Source: Streptomyces sp. NBC_01689
GTDB taxonomy: Bacteria; Actinomycetota; Actinomycetes; Streptomycetales; Streptomycetaceae
Direction: 5' to 3'
DNA length: 64,000 nucleotides
Assembly (NCBI RefSeq): GCF_036250675.1
Contig: NZ_CP109592.1
Location: 3,906,001-3,970,000 of the forward strand
Positions 25,673-33,731 of this stretch are shown piece after piece; position 1 is the first letter of the stretch, and each line of letters opens with the position of its first letter. The notes beneath the pieces are model-generated. The model made no database searches. It was not told where the DNA came from and worked only from the letters and a program-made list of their open reading frames with translations. Made by a program: the position numbers and the translations under genes.

Positions 25673-25924
25673 TCATCTGGCGTTCTCCTTCGGGGTGGTG
25701 CCGTGGGTCGGAAGGGAGGCCCGCGGTGTCGGCCCCGCGGGAGAGGTGGGTCCGGCGGCGGGGCCGGACCCTCGCGTGGCGCTCGCGGCGGATCGCGACG
25801 GCCGGGAGGCCCGTGGGCGGGTCGCGGCGCGCGGATCTTGGTGCGGCACGGGCGGCACGCGGCGCCGACCGCGGCCGGGCGCGCGGCCCGGGCCGGGGAG
25901 TTCGGGGACGGGGGCGGTGTTCAT
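25673..25924 (-). CDS. Small Pro/Arg-rich protein in the polysaccharide-like operon
   Basis: An 83-residue frame that starts with an ATGA overlap on the stop codon of the membrane-protein gene and ends 40 bases before the epimerase. It is low complexity, rich in Pro, Arg, Ala and Ser, with no recognisable domain. The overlap and the filled interval argue for translation, but amino-acid bias of this type also occurs in random high-GC frames. Confidence 0.4.
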   Translation of the reverse strand: MNTAPVPELPGPGRAPGRGRRRVPPVPHQDPRAATRPRASRPSRSAASATRGSGPAAGPTSPAGPTPRASLPTHGTTPKENAR

Positions 25925-27753
25925 GGCGTCCCGTCGGGTGCCGCGTGGGCCGATGCCCGGGTCAGGGTGCGGGTCGCGTGGACCAGGAGGACGAGTGCGC
26001 CGGTGCCACACGCCAGAGCGGGGACGGCGCCGGGGCCCCACGCCTGGGCGACGGTCTCGACGGGCGTGCAGAGGAAGGCGCAGCCGGGCAGCCGGCCGGC
26101 GAAGACCGTGGCCGTCGCGGTCGCCTCGGCCGCGCCGACGGCGTCGAGCACCACGGCGGGGGCGTGGCCGAAGCCGCGCGCCGCGAGCAGTCGGGCGAGC
26201 AGCAGCAGCGCGCCGAGGGCGCCCGCTCCGGCGTAGGCGGGGGGCTGGTCCAGGACTGTCCCGCACAGCGCGAGCAGGGCGCCGAGGGCACACAGGTAGA
26301 GGGCGACCACGCCGAGGAGCAGCGGGCGCACGGTGACCGCGAACTCCGCCAGGCCCCGGCTGGCGGCCAGTCCGCGGCGGGCGCGCGCCATGAAGAGGTG
26401 GGCGCACCAGACCGCGGGGGCGCAGGACAGGGCGAGGGCGAGCACCGGCGCCGTGGCCGGCGGCCAGGGGTCGTCCGGGCCGCCGGAGAGGGCGGCGCTC
26501 AGCAGTCCGTCGCCGAACAGGGCGTACGCGATCAGCCAGCAGGTCCACGCCCGGGTGCCGTTCGTCGCGCGGCGGGAGGTGCCGAGCGGGCCGCGGCGCA
26601 GGGCGGCGCGCAGTCCGGCCGACACGGCGAGGATGCCGGTGGCGGCGACGGCGAGTCGGGTGTGTCCTTCGGTGAACCGCAGTCCGCCCACGGTCGCCGC
26701 GCAGAGGATGCCCGGCAGCAGAGCGAGCACGGCCCAGCCGGCGCGTGCGCCGGAGCGTTCCGCCGGGGCCGTCCGCGCGGCCGGTTCCACGTCACGGGCC
26801 CGGCGTGCGTACATCTCCTCGGCGAGGGAGAACACGTCACGGTGCCGGAAGCGGGTGGCGGTCCGGTCGGTCAGCCCGTGCGCCTCCAGGCCGGCCGCGA
26901 TCTCCAGGGGGTCGACGGCACGTTCACAGAGCTCGCGGTGCCGGTGCATCAGGGCTTTCACGGGGTCCACGGCGTTCCGGCGGCCGGGGGGTCTGCGGGA
27001 GTGCCCGGTGCGGTCGGCCGGGGCGGCCTTGGCGTCCACAACGTCCGGGGAGTCCGCACCGCCCGCGATGCCCGCGACGCCCGGGACGGCCGCGACGTCC
27101 GGGCAGTCCGTACGCCCCGTGTCGCCTGTGGCGGCCGGGGCAGTCGCCGATCCGGCTCCCGGCACGGACACGTGGGGCGGTCCGTCCTCGGACGTGCACG
27201 CGTCCTCCGACGCACCGGCCGTCCCGTCTGTGGCCTCGCGCACCGGTGTGGGTCCCGGGTCCGGCGCGGATTCCACCGGGCCGCCTCCGTCCGTGACGCC
27301 CACGCGTGTACACGGGTCCGCCTCGCCGTGCGCCGCGCGCTGTTCTTCGTGCGCCGCGCGCCGTTCTTCCTGCGCCGCGCGCCCCGTAATGGTTTCCGCG
27401 TACCCCTGGTCCGTCCCGCACCCTTCGTCCACGAAGAAGCCCAGGTCGCCCGGGGACTCCACGGAAGCCCTGGCCCCCGGGTGACCCGCGGCACCCACGG
27501 AACCCATAGCCCCCACGCCGGCCGCAGACCCCACGAAACCCACCAACTCCTCTTCCACCGCGGGCCTTTCGTGCACCGTGGGCCCCTCGTCCGCCGAAGG
27601 CCGCGCGTGCGCCGCAGGCCTTTCGTGCGCCGCGGGCCCGTCGCCCCCCGGCCACGCCACCGTCCGCCCGTCCCAGGTGCCGGGGCTCTCCGGTGCCTCG
27701 GGCCGGTCCAGTGCGTCGAGTCGTCCTTCGGTTCGGCCCGGTTCGCTCGTCAC
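25921..27753 (-). CDS. Multi-pass membrane protein with disordered N terminus
   Basis: A 610-residue protein. Residues 1-270 are disordered and low complexity, with HERPA/HARPS-type repeats and long Ala/Gly/Asp/Glu stretches. A soluble segment (VKALMHRHRELCERAVDPLE) precedes about eight hydrophobic helices (for example LLLGVVALYLCALGALLAL). GTG 27753 overlaps the glycosyltransferase stop by four bases (GTGA). Position directly after a PelF-like transferase suggests a role in polysaccharide export or assembly, as PelG has in Pel systems, but I see no clear PelG signature. Function remains unassigned. Confidence 0.75.
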   Translation of the reverse strand: MTSEPGRTEGRLDALDRPEAPESPGTWDGRTVAWPGGDGPAAHERPAAHARPSADEGPTVHERPAVEEELVGFVGSAAGVGAMGSVGAAGHPGARASVESPGDLGFFVDEGCGTDQGYAETITGRAAQEERRAAHEEQRAAHGEADPCTRVGVTDGGGPVESAPDPGPTPVREATDGTAGASEDACTSEDGPPHVSVPGAGSATAPAATGDTGRTDCPDVAAVPGVAGIAGGADSPDVVDAKAAPADRTGHSRRPPGRRNAVDPVKALMHRHRELCERAVDPLEIAAGLEAHGLTDRTATRFRHRDVFSLAEEMYARRARDVEPAARTAPAERSGARAGWAVLALLPGILCAATVGGLRFTEGHTRLAVAATGILAVSAGLRAALRRGPLGTSRRATNGTRAWTCWLIAYALFGDGLLSAALSGGPDDPWPPATAPVLALALSCAPAVWCAHLFMARARRGLAASRGLAEFAVTVRPLLLGVVALYLCALGALLALCGTVLDQPPAYAGAGALGALLLLARLLAARGFGHAPAVVLDAVGAAEATATATVFAGRLPGCAFLCTPVETVAQAWGPGAVPALACGTGALVLLVHATRTLTRASAHAAPDGTP

Positions 27754-29627
27754 GCGCCCTCCCCCGCGGTCATCGGCAGCGTCGCGCGGACCGGGGCCCC
27801 CGGCGCACGGCGCGTCCATCCGGCGGCGACGAGACGGGCCTCGGTCCAGCGGCCGGGTACGTGGGCCTCGGCGGGCACGGCGAACGGCAGGGGTTCGCCG
27901 GCGTCGTCCAGGACGATCCGCCGGATCGGCGAGTGCGAGACGATCTCCAGGTAAATGCCGTGAAATGCCTCGACGTTCTGCTCGACGGTGAACAGTTCGA
28001 GGGCTCGTTCGCGGGCCGCCGCGCCGAGGCGTGCGCGCCGTTCGGGGTCGCGCAGCAGTGCCACGCACGCCTCGGCGAGCGCCCGCGGATTGCGTGGCGG
28101 CACCACCAGCCCCGTACCGCCGATGACCTCGACGACCGCGCCGACATCGGTGGAGACCGTGGCCCGGCCGCAGAACATGGCCTCGACGAGGCTGATCGGG
28201 AAGCCCTCGACGACGCTGGACAGCACGACCAGGGCGCCGGACGCGTACGCCTCCGCGATCCCCGGGGCCTCCGGACCGCCGATCTCCTCGAAGGACACCG
28301 GGTTGTCGCCGACGGCGTGCGCGCCCTCGGCCTCGTCGGGGAAGAGATGGGCGGCCAGCGCCTTGCAGTGCGCCAGGTAGAGCGCGCCGTCCGGCCCCTC
28401 GGCGGGGGCTCCGAAGATCCGCAGCCGGGTCTTCGGCCGCTCCTTGCGGATCTCGGCGAACGAGTGCAGCAGGGAGACGAGGTCCTTCGACGGTTCGACG
28501 CGGCCGACCCACACCAGGGTGTCCGGGTCCGCGCCGCCGGCGTGCTCGGCGCGCTCCCCCACCTCCGCGAAGCGGGACGCCTCCATGCCGGGGTAGACGG
28601 TGCGCACCCGGGCCCGGTCGGCACCACAGCGCTCCTGCCAGCGGCGGGCGTGGGTGTTGCCGGGCGTGATGAGCGCGGCCCGGCGGTAGACCTCGGTGGC
28701 CAGCCTGCCGTGGAAGGCCGCGCGCAGCGCCCGTACGGCGGGAGCTTCCTCGGTGGCGGAGGAGGCCAGATAGTGCGCGCGCAGCGGCACCCCGTACTCC
28801 GTGACGAGCAGCGGGACCGAGGCGAAGTGCCGGGCGAGCAGGCCGGGCAGGGCGGCCGAGCCGCCGGCGGTCGCGTGGCAGAGGTCGACCGCGCCGAGTC
28901 CGTCGTCGCCGTACCAGTCCAGCGAGAGGGGGCGCAGCGACCGGTCGACGTGGGCGGCCACGGAGAGCAGATCGGGTACGCGGGCGGTGCGCGCGGCGCG
29001 TAGTGCGCCCGGCGCGCGGCAGGCGCGTTCCCATGCGCGCACGGCGGCCTCGGAGCGCAGCGTCCCGGCCAGGCCGCCCTCGTCGCGGGCGAGTTCGGCG
29101 AGTCCGTAGAGCGCGGTGGCGAAACGGTCCGCCTCAGGGCCGAAAGAAGCCCCCGAGCCGTCGGAGACCCCGGACGCGCCCGCTTCTCCGGCCTCTCCCG
29201 CGACACCGGGTCCCCCGACGGCCCCCGCACCGCCGAAGACCGTCCCGGCACCGCCGAAGCCGGCGACGGCCCCCGCACCACCTGAGGCTCCGGAACCGTC
29301 GGGCGCGTTCCGGCCCCCCGGGCCCGCGCACACGGCCGCCGCCAGTTCCCCGAAGCACTCGGCGAACCGCCGTCGCGCCCGGCGTCCGTGCACTCCGCGT
29401 CCGTGCGCCGCCCCCTCGTCGTCGGCCGTCCACAGCGGAGCCGTCCGTACGCGGCTGATCTGAGGCGGCAGCGGTACCCAGCCCTCGTCCTCCTGCTGCC
29501 GGCTGCGGCTGAGCGCGTAGAGGTCGAACTCGTGCTGCCCGAGCCCGCGCACGAGCCGGTCGCACCAGAGCTTGGCGTCACCGTTCACATACGGATAGCC
29601 ACCCTCCGTAAGCAGTCCGATGCGCAC
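27750..29627 (-). CDS. PelF-like glycosyltransferase (DUF3492 + GT4)
   Basis: A cytoplasmic GT-B glycosyltransferase of 625 residues. The N-terminal DUF3492 signature MRIGLLTEGGYPYVNGDAKL resembles PelF, which polymerises N-acetylhexosamine in Pel exopolysaccharide. VTEYGVPLR, ALITPGNTHAR and VYPGME follow, and the C-terminal GT4 donor domain has VWVGRVEPSKD and GFPISLVEAMFCGRATV. A roughly 60-residue Gly/Ala-rich insert interrupts the N-terminal domain. It is the first gene of a tight operon with the membrane protein, epimerase and spherulin-4 gene. GTG 29627 is chosen as start by family alignment. Confidence 0.85.
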   Translation of the reverse strand: MRIGLLTEGGYPYVNGDAKLWCDRLVRGLGQHEFDLYALSRSRQQEDEGWVPLPPQISRVRTAPLWTADDEGAAHGRGVHGRRARRRFAECFGELAAAVCAGPGGRNAPDGSGASGGAGAVAGFGGAGTVFGGAGAVGGPGVAGEAGEAGASGVSDGSGASFGPEADRFATALYGLAELARDEGGLAGTLRSEAAVRAWERACRAPGALRAARTARVPDLLSVAAHVDRSLRPLSLDWYGDDGLGAVDLCHATAGGSAALPGLLARHFASVPLLVTEYGVPLRAHYLASSATEEAPAVRALRAAFHGRLATEVYRRAALITPGNTHARRWQERCGADRARVRTVYPGMEASRFAEVGERAEHAGGADPDTLVWVGRVEPSKDLVSLLHSFAEIRKERPKTRLRIFGAPAEGPDGALYLAHCKALAAHLFPDEAEGAHAVGDNPVSFEEIGGPEAPGIAEAYASGALVVLSSVVEGFPISLVEAMFCGRATVSTDVGAVVEVIGGTGLVVPPRNPRALAEACVALLRDPERRARLGAAARERALELFTVEQNVEAFHGIYLEIVSHSPIRRIVLDDAGEPLPFAVPAEAHVPGRWTEARLVAAGWTRRAPGAPVRATLPMTAGEGA

Positions 29628-29707
29628 GAGTGCACCCCCGATCTCCCCTGTGGGGAGCCGCCGTTGACCCGACGGCTCGCAGCGGGAAGAACGTATGCGG
29701 ACATGAC

Positions 29708-29741
29708 GGTGGCGCGATGGACGGTTGTCCATCGCGCCACC
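29708..29741 (-). terminator. 15-bp perfect hairpin after the ABC importer operon
   Basis: GGTGGCGCGATGGAC pairs perfectly with GTCCATCGCGCCACC across a 4-base loop, 77 bases beyond the ATPase stop codon on the minus strand. There is no T-tract, as is common for Streptomyces terminators. It separates the ABC operon from the glycosyltransferase operon. Confidence 0.7.
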
Positions 29742-29817
29742 AAAAGGGGTGAACGGTCGTAACTTTCCCGCGCAGGTCGCGTTGTCTCGCGCTAGGAGAT
29801 CGTTCCGTGACGTCCTG

Positions 29818-31725
29818 TCACACCGCCGCCGGCTGCCGGCGGGCCCTGCGCCGCTCCGCCGCGACCTCCGGATCGAGCGCCGGAACGGCGGCCAGCAGCT
29901 GCTTGGTGTAGGGGTCCCGCGGGGACTCGTACACCTCGTCGGCGGAGCCGAGTTCGACGATCCGGCCGCGCCGCATCACCGCGACCCGGTCGCTGACCTG
30001 GCGCACGACGGCCAGGTCGTGGGCCACGAAGACGAGCGCCAGCCCGAGTTCGCGCTGCAGTTCCGCGAGCAGGGCGACCACCTGGGCCTGGGTCGTGACG
30101 TCGAGCGCGGAGACCGGTTCGTCGCAGACGATGACACGCGGGTCGGCGGCGAGCGCCCGCGCGATGCCGACGCGCTGACGCTGTCCGCCGCTGAACTCGT
30201 GCGGGTAGCGGTCGTAGTGCGCCGGTTCGAGCCCCACGCGCTCCAACAGCTCCCCTACGCGCCCCCGGATGCGGGTCTCGTCCCGTTCGCCGCGCGCCCG
30301 CAGCGGATCGGCGATCGACTCGCCGACGCTGCGCCGGGGATTGAGGGAGGAGACGGGGTCCTGGAAGACCATCTGGACGGCGGGCCGGATCCCCGACCGC
30401 ACCCGGCCCTCGTACCGGACCGACCCGGCGGTCGGCTCCAGCAGCCCGACCAGCATGCGTCCCAGTGTGGTCTTCCCGCTGCCGCTCTCGCCGACGACGC
30501 CGAGCGTCTCGCCGCGCCGGACCGTGAGGGACACCCCGTCCACGGCGGTGAACCGCCGCCTGCCACGCCCGAACTCGCGCCGCAGACCGACCGCTTCGAG
30601 AACGATCTCACCGACCTCCCCATCGCCGGACGGGCCGCCGCCGGAGAACTCACCGTCGTCCAGACCACCGTCAGACGCGGCACCGCCCGGCACACCGCCC
30701 CCCGACACGCCACCGGCCGACGCCCCACCGGAGCTCTCACCACCGACGGGCGCACCACCAACCGGCACACCACCGTCCAAGACACCGCCGCCCGACGCGG
30801 CGCCGCCCGGCACGGCACCACCGCCCACGGCACCACCCCCCGGCACACCCCCGCTCCCCCCGGCGGCCGCCCCCGCACCCCCGAGCCGTACCCGCGGTAC
30901 GTCCACGCGGGGTACCGCGCCCAGCAGTTCACGGGTGTACTCCTCCCGCGGCGCCCCGAGGACCGCCGCGACCGGCCCGTGCTCGACCGCTCTCCCGTGC
31001 CGCATGACGAGCACGTCGTCGACGCTCTCGGCGGCCACGCCCACGTCGTGCGTGACGAGCAGCAGCCCCATCCCGGTCTCCTCCCGCAGGGTGTGCAGCA
31101 GGTCGAGGATCTGGGCCTGCACGGTCACGTCGAGGGCCGTCGTCGGCTCGTCGGCGATCAGCAGGTCGGGCGCGCAGGCCAGCGCCATCGCGATCAGCGC
31201 GCGCTGCCGCATGCCGCCGCTGAACTCGTGCGGACGCGCGCGGGCGCGGCGGGCGGCGTCCGCGATGCCCACGCGGTCGAGGACCTCGACGGCACGCGCG
31301 CGGGCGGCGCGCCGGGACGCCTTCACATGGACGCGGTACACCTCGGCGATCTGGTCGCCGACCGCGTAGTACGGGTCGAGCGACGACAGCGGGTCCTGGA
31401 AGACCATCGCCGCCTTCCCGCCCCGCAGCCGCCGCAGTTCGTCGTCGGAGGCGGCCTGTACGTCGACTCCGGCCACCCGCACCGCGCCGTCGACGCGCGC
31501 TCCGGTGCCCCGGTGCAGCGCGAGCAGCGCGGAGGCGACCGTGGACTTGCCGGAGCCGGACTCGCCGACCAGCCCGAGCGCGGCACCCTTCGCGAGGGTG
31601 AAGGACAGTCCGTCGACGGCGCGCAGGTCCCCGAACCCGACGACGAGGTCCCGGACGTCCACGAGCGGGGCGCCGGTGCCGTCCGGCCCGCCGTCCAGGG
31701 ATTCACCGGTTGTCACGAGACTCAC
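29818..31725 (-). CDS. Fused double ATPase of a peptide/nickel-type ABC importer
   Basis: DppD- and DppF-like ATPases joined in one 635-residue chain. Each half has Walker A (GESGSGKST, GESGSGKTT), an ABC signature (EFSGGMRQR, EFSGGQRQR) and Walker B (LLIADEPTTAL, VIVCDEPVSAL). The halves are joined by roughly 90 residues made mostly of Gly, Ala, Ser and Val with almost no basic residues. The protein energises import of peptides or similar solutes through the two permeases encoded upstream. GTG 31725 overlaps the preceding stop by four bases, giving a tightly coupled operon. Confidence 0.92.
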   Translation of the reverse strand: MSLVTTGESLDGGPDGTGAPLVDVRDLVVGFGDLRAVDGLSFTLAKGAALGLVGESGSGKSTVASALLALHRGTGARVDGAVRVAGVDVQAASDDELRRLRGGKAAMVFQDPLSSLDPYYAVGDQIAEVYRVHVKASRRAARARAVEVLDRVGIADAARRARARPHEFSGGMRQRALIAMALACAPDLLIADEPTTALDVTVQAQILDLLHTLREETGMGLLLVTHDVGVAAESVDDVLVMRHGRAVEHGPVAAVLGAPREEYTRELLGAVPRVDVPRVRLGGAGAAAGGSGGVPGGGAVGGGAVPGGAASGGGVLDGGVPVGGAPVGGESSGGASAGGVSGGGVPGGAASDGGLDDGEFSGGGPSGDGEVGEIVLEAVGLRREFGRGRRRFTAVDGVSLTVRRGETLGVVGESGSGKTTLGRMLVGLLEPTAGSVRYEGRVRSGIRPAVQMVFQDPVSSLNPRRSVGESIADPLRARGERDETRIRGRVGELLERVGLEPAHYDRYPHEFSGGQRQRVGIARALAADPRVIVCDEPVSALDVTTQAQVVALLAELQRELGLALVFVAHDLAVVRQVSDRVAVMRRGRIVELGSADEVYESPRDPYTKQLLAAVPALDPEVAAERRRARRQPAAV

Positions 31726-32738
31726 GACAGCACCACCCGCCGGTCGGCCACCGCGTACAGCACGTCCGCGACGGCGTTGGCCAGGACCACGAAGAAGCCG
31801 GTCACCAGCACCATCCCGACGACCACCGGCAGGTCGACGACCTGCACGGCGTGCACGAGTTCCCGTCCGAGACCGGGCAGCCCGAACATCGTCTCGGTGA
31901 GCACGGCGCCGCCGATCGCGGAGCCGACGTCGTTCGCGTTCAGTGCGATGACCGGCGCGATCGCACCGCGCAGGGCGTGCCTGCCGATGATCGAACGTTC
32001 CCCCACGCCGTAGGCGCGGAAGGTGCGGACATGGTCCTCGGCGAGGGTCTCCAGCATCGACGCCCTGGTCAGCCGGGCGTACTTGGCGGCCTCGATCAGG
32101 GCGAACGCCAGCCAGGGGAGCAGCAGGTTCCACGCCCACTGCTCGGGGTCCTCGGTGAAGGGCACGTACTGCGGGAAGGGCAGCCACTGCAGCTGACCGC
32201 AGACGACGATCATCAGCACCAGGCCGATGACGAAGACCGGTGTGGCGGTGCCCGCGAGCGTGACGCCGGTCAGCACACGCTCGGTGATCCTGCCGCGGCG
32301 CCACGCGGAGAGCACTCCGGTGCCGACGCCGAGGACCAGCCACAGCACCATCGCGCCGAGCACGAGCGAGAGGGTGACCGGCAGTTTCGTCCAGATGAGG
32401 TGGGTGACCTGCTGGTCGCTCTGGTACGACAGGCCGAGGCAGGGCGCGCCGCAGTGCTGCACGGAGGTGCCCGTCGAGTAGTCGTGTCCGGCGACGATGC
32501 CCTGCAGGAAGTGCCAGTAGCGCAGGTACAGCGGGTCGCCGAGCCTCAACTGCTCGGAGACCTGGTGCACCTGGGCGGGCGAGCAGCGCGGGCCGCAGGT
32601 GATCTGGGCGACGTCGCCGGGGGCGACGTAGAAGACGAGGTAGATGATCACGGAGATCGCGAGCAGGGTGACGACGGCGCCGACCAGACGCCGTACGGCG
32701 AATCCGGTGAATCCGCCGGCCCCGGGCAGGCCGCTCAT
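31722..32738 (-). CDS. DppB/OppB-type ABC permease
   Basis: A 338-residue permease with about six membrane helices; first helix LVGAVVTLLAISVIIYLVFY. The cytoplasmic EAA-like loop contains FRAYGVGERSIIGRHALRGA, which contacts the ATPase. The large extracytoplasmic loop has two close Cys pairs (CGPRC, CGAPC) that could form disulfides, a pattern common in actinobacterial homologues. It overlaps the next gene by four bases (GTGA) and the previous one by four (ATGA), so the subunits are made in a coupled fashion. Confidence 0.92.
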   Translation of the reverse strand: MSGLPGAGGFTGFAVRRLVGAVVTLLAISVIIYLVFYVAPGDVAQITCGPRCSPAQVHQVSEQLRLGDPLYLRYWHFLQGIVAGHDYSTGTSVQHCGAPCLGLSYQSDQQVTHLIWTKLPVTLSLVLGAMVLWLVLGVGTGVLSAWRRGRITERVLTGVTLAGTATPVFVIGLVLMIVVCGQLQWLPFPQYVPFTEDPEQWAWNLLLPWLAFALIEAAKYARLTRASMLETLAEDHVRTFRAYGVGERSIIGRHALRGAIAPVIALNANDVGSAIGGAVLTETMFGLPGLGRELVHAVQVVDLPVVVGMVLVTGFFVVLANAVADVLYAVADRRVVLS

Positions 32739-33727
32739 GCCCTGGCCTCCCGCTTGCGTCCCGTGCCGACGCGCAGCCGTGAGGCCGCGCGCGGGTCGAG
32801 GGCCGTGCGCACGCCGTCGCCGAGGACGGTCAGCGCGAGCACGGTGAGGAACAGGGAGCCCGCCGGGAGCAGCAGGTACTGCGGTGCGGCCTGGTACCAG
32901 ACGTCGGCCGCGGTCAGCATCTGGCCCCAGGAGGGGGTCGGCGGCTTCACGCCGACGCCCAGGAAGCTGAGCGCCGCCTCGACGGTGATGTTCAGGGGGA
33001 CGAGGAGGGCCGCGTACGTGATGACGGGCGCGGCGAGGGCGGGCAGGAGTTCGCGGCGGGCGACGCGCCAGGGGCCCCAGCCGCTGAGCCGGGCCGCCGC
33101 CACATGGTCGAGTTCCTTGAGGGTCAGCGCGTGGGCGCGCACGATCTTCGCGGTCGAGCCCCATGCGACCAGGCCGATGATGAGGGCGACCAGGACGGGG
33201 CGCGGGAAGCCGCTGGGCACGATCGCGAGCAGCGCGAGGGACATGATCATCAGCGGCATCGCGATGATGATGTCCGTGACGCGGCTGAGGAGTTGGTCGA
33301 CCCAGCGGTTGCCCAGGGCGGCCGCGACACCGACGACGACGCCGATGAGGACCTGTACGAGGGTGGCCGCGAAGGCGACTCCGAGGGAGACCCGGGCGCC
33401 GTGGACGAGCCGGGCGAAGAGGTCGCGGCCCGTCTGCGGTTCGACGCCGAGCCAGTGGGAGCCGCTGACTCCGCCGAACGAGCCGATCGGTACGCCGCCG
33501 CGCGCGGAGTCGACGAGCGCCGGGTGGTAGGTGGTCGGGTCCTGGCCCTCGACCGCCGTGAGCAGCGGTGCGGTGAGGGCGACCAGGACGAGCAGCGCCA
33601 CGAAGGCCGCCGCGACGAGGGCGGCGCGCTGCGTGCGCAGCCGCCGCCAGAACTGACGGGCCCCGGAGGCCCCGGGGACGGAAGGGTCCGTCCCCGGGGC
33701 CCGGGAGGCGACGATTGCCTCGCTCAC
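32735..33727 (-). CDS. DppC/OppC-type ABC permease
   Basis: A 330-residue permease with an N-terminal helix (LVAAAFVALLVLVALTAPLL), a periplasmic segment ending HWLGVEPQTGRDLFAR that is typical of OppC, then five helices with the EAA loop AARLSGWGPWRVARRELLPA. GTG start, four bases after the binding-protein gene. It pairs with the DppB-type permease to form the membrane channel of the importer. Confidence 0.92.
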   Translation of the reverse strand: MSEAIVASRAPGTDPSVPGASGARQFWRRLRTQRAALVAAAFVALLVLVALTAPLLTAVEGQDPTTYHPALVDSARGGVPIGSFGGVSGSHWLGVEPQTGRDLFARLVHGARVSLGVAFAATLVQVLIGVVVGVAAALGNRWVDQLLSRVTDIIIAMPLMIMSLALLAIVPSGFPRPVLVALIIGLVAWGSTAKIVRAHALTLKELDHVAAARLSGWGPWRVARRELLPALAAPVITYAALLVPLNITVEAALSFLGVGVKPPTPSWGQMLTAADVWYQAAPQYLLLPAGSLFLTVLALTVLGDGVRTALDPRAASRLRVGTGRKREARA

Positions 33728-33731
33728 GGCG

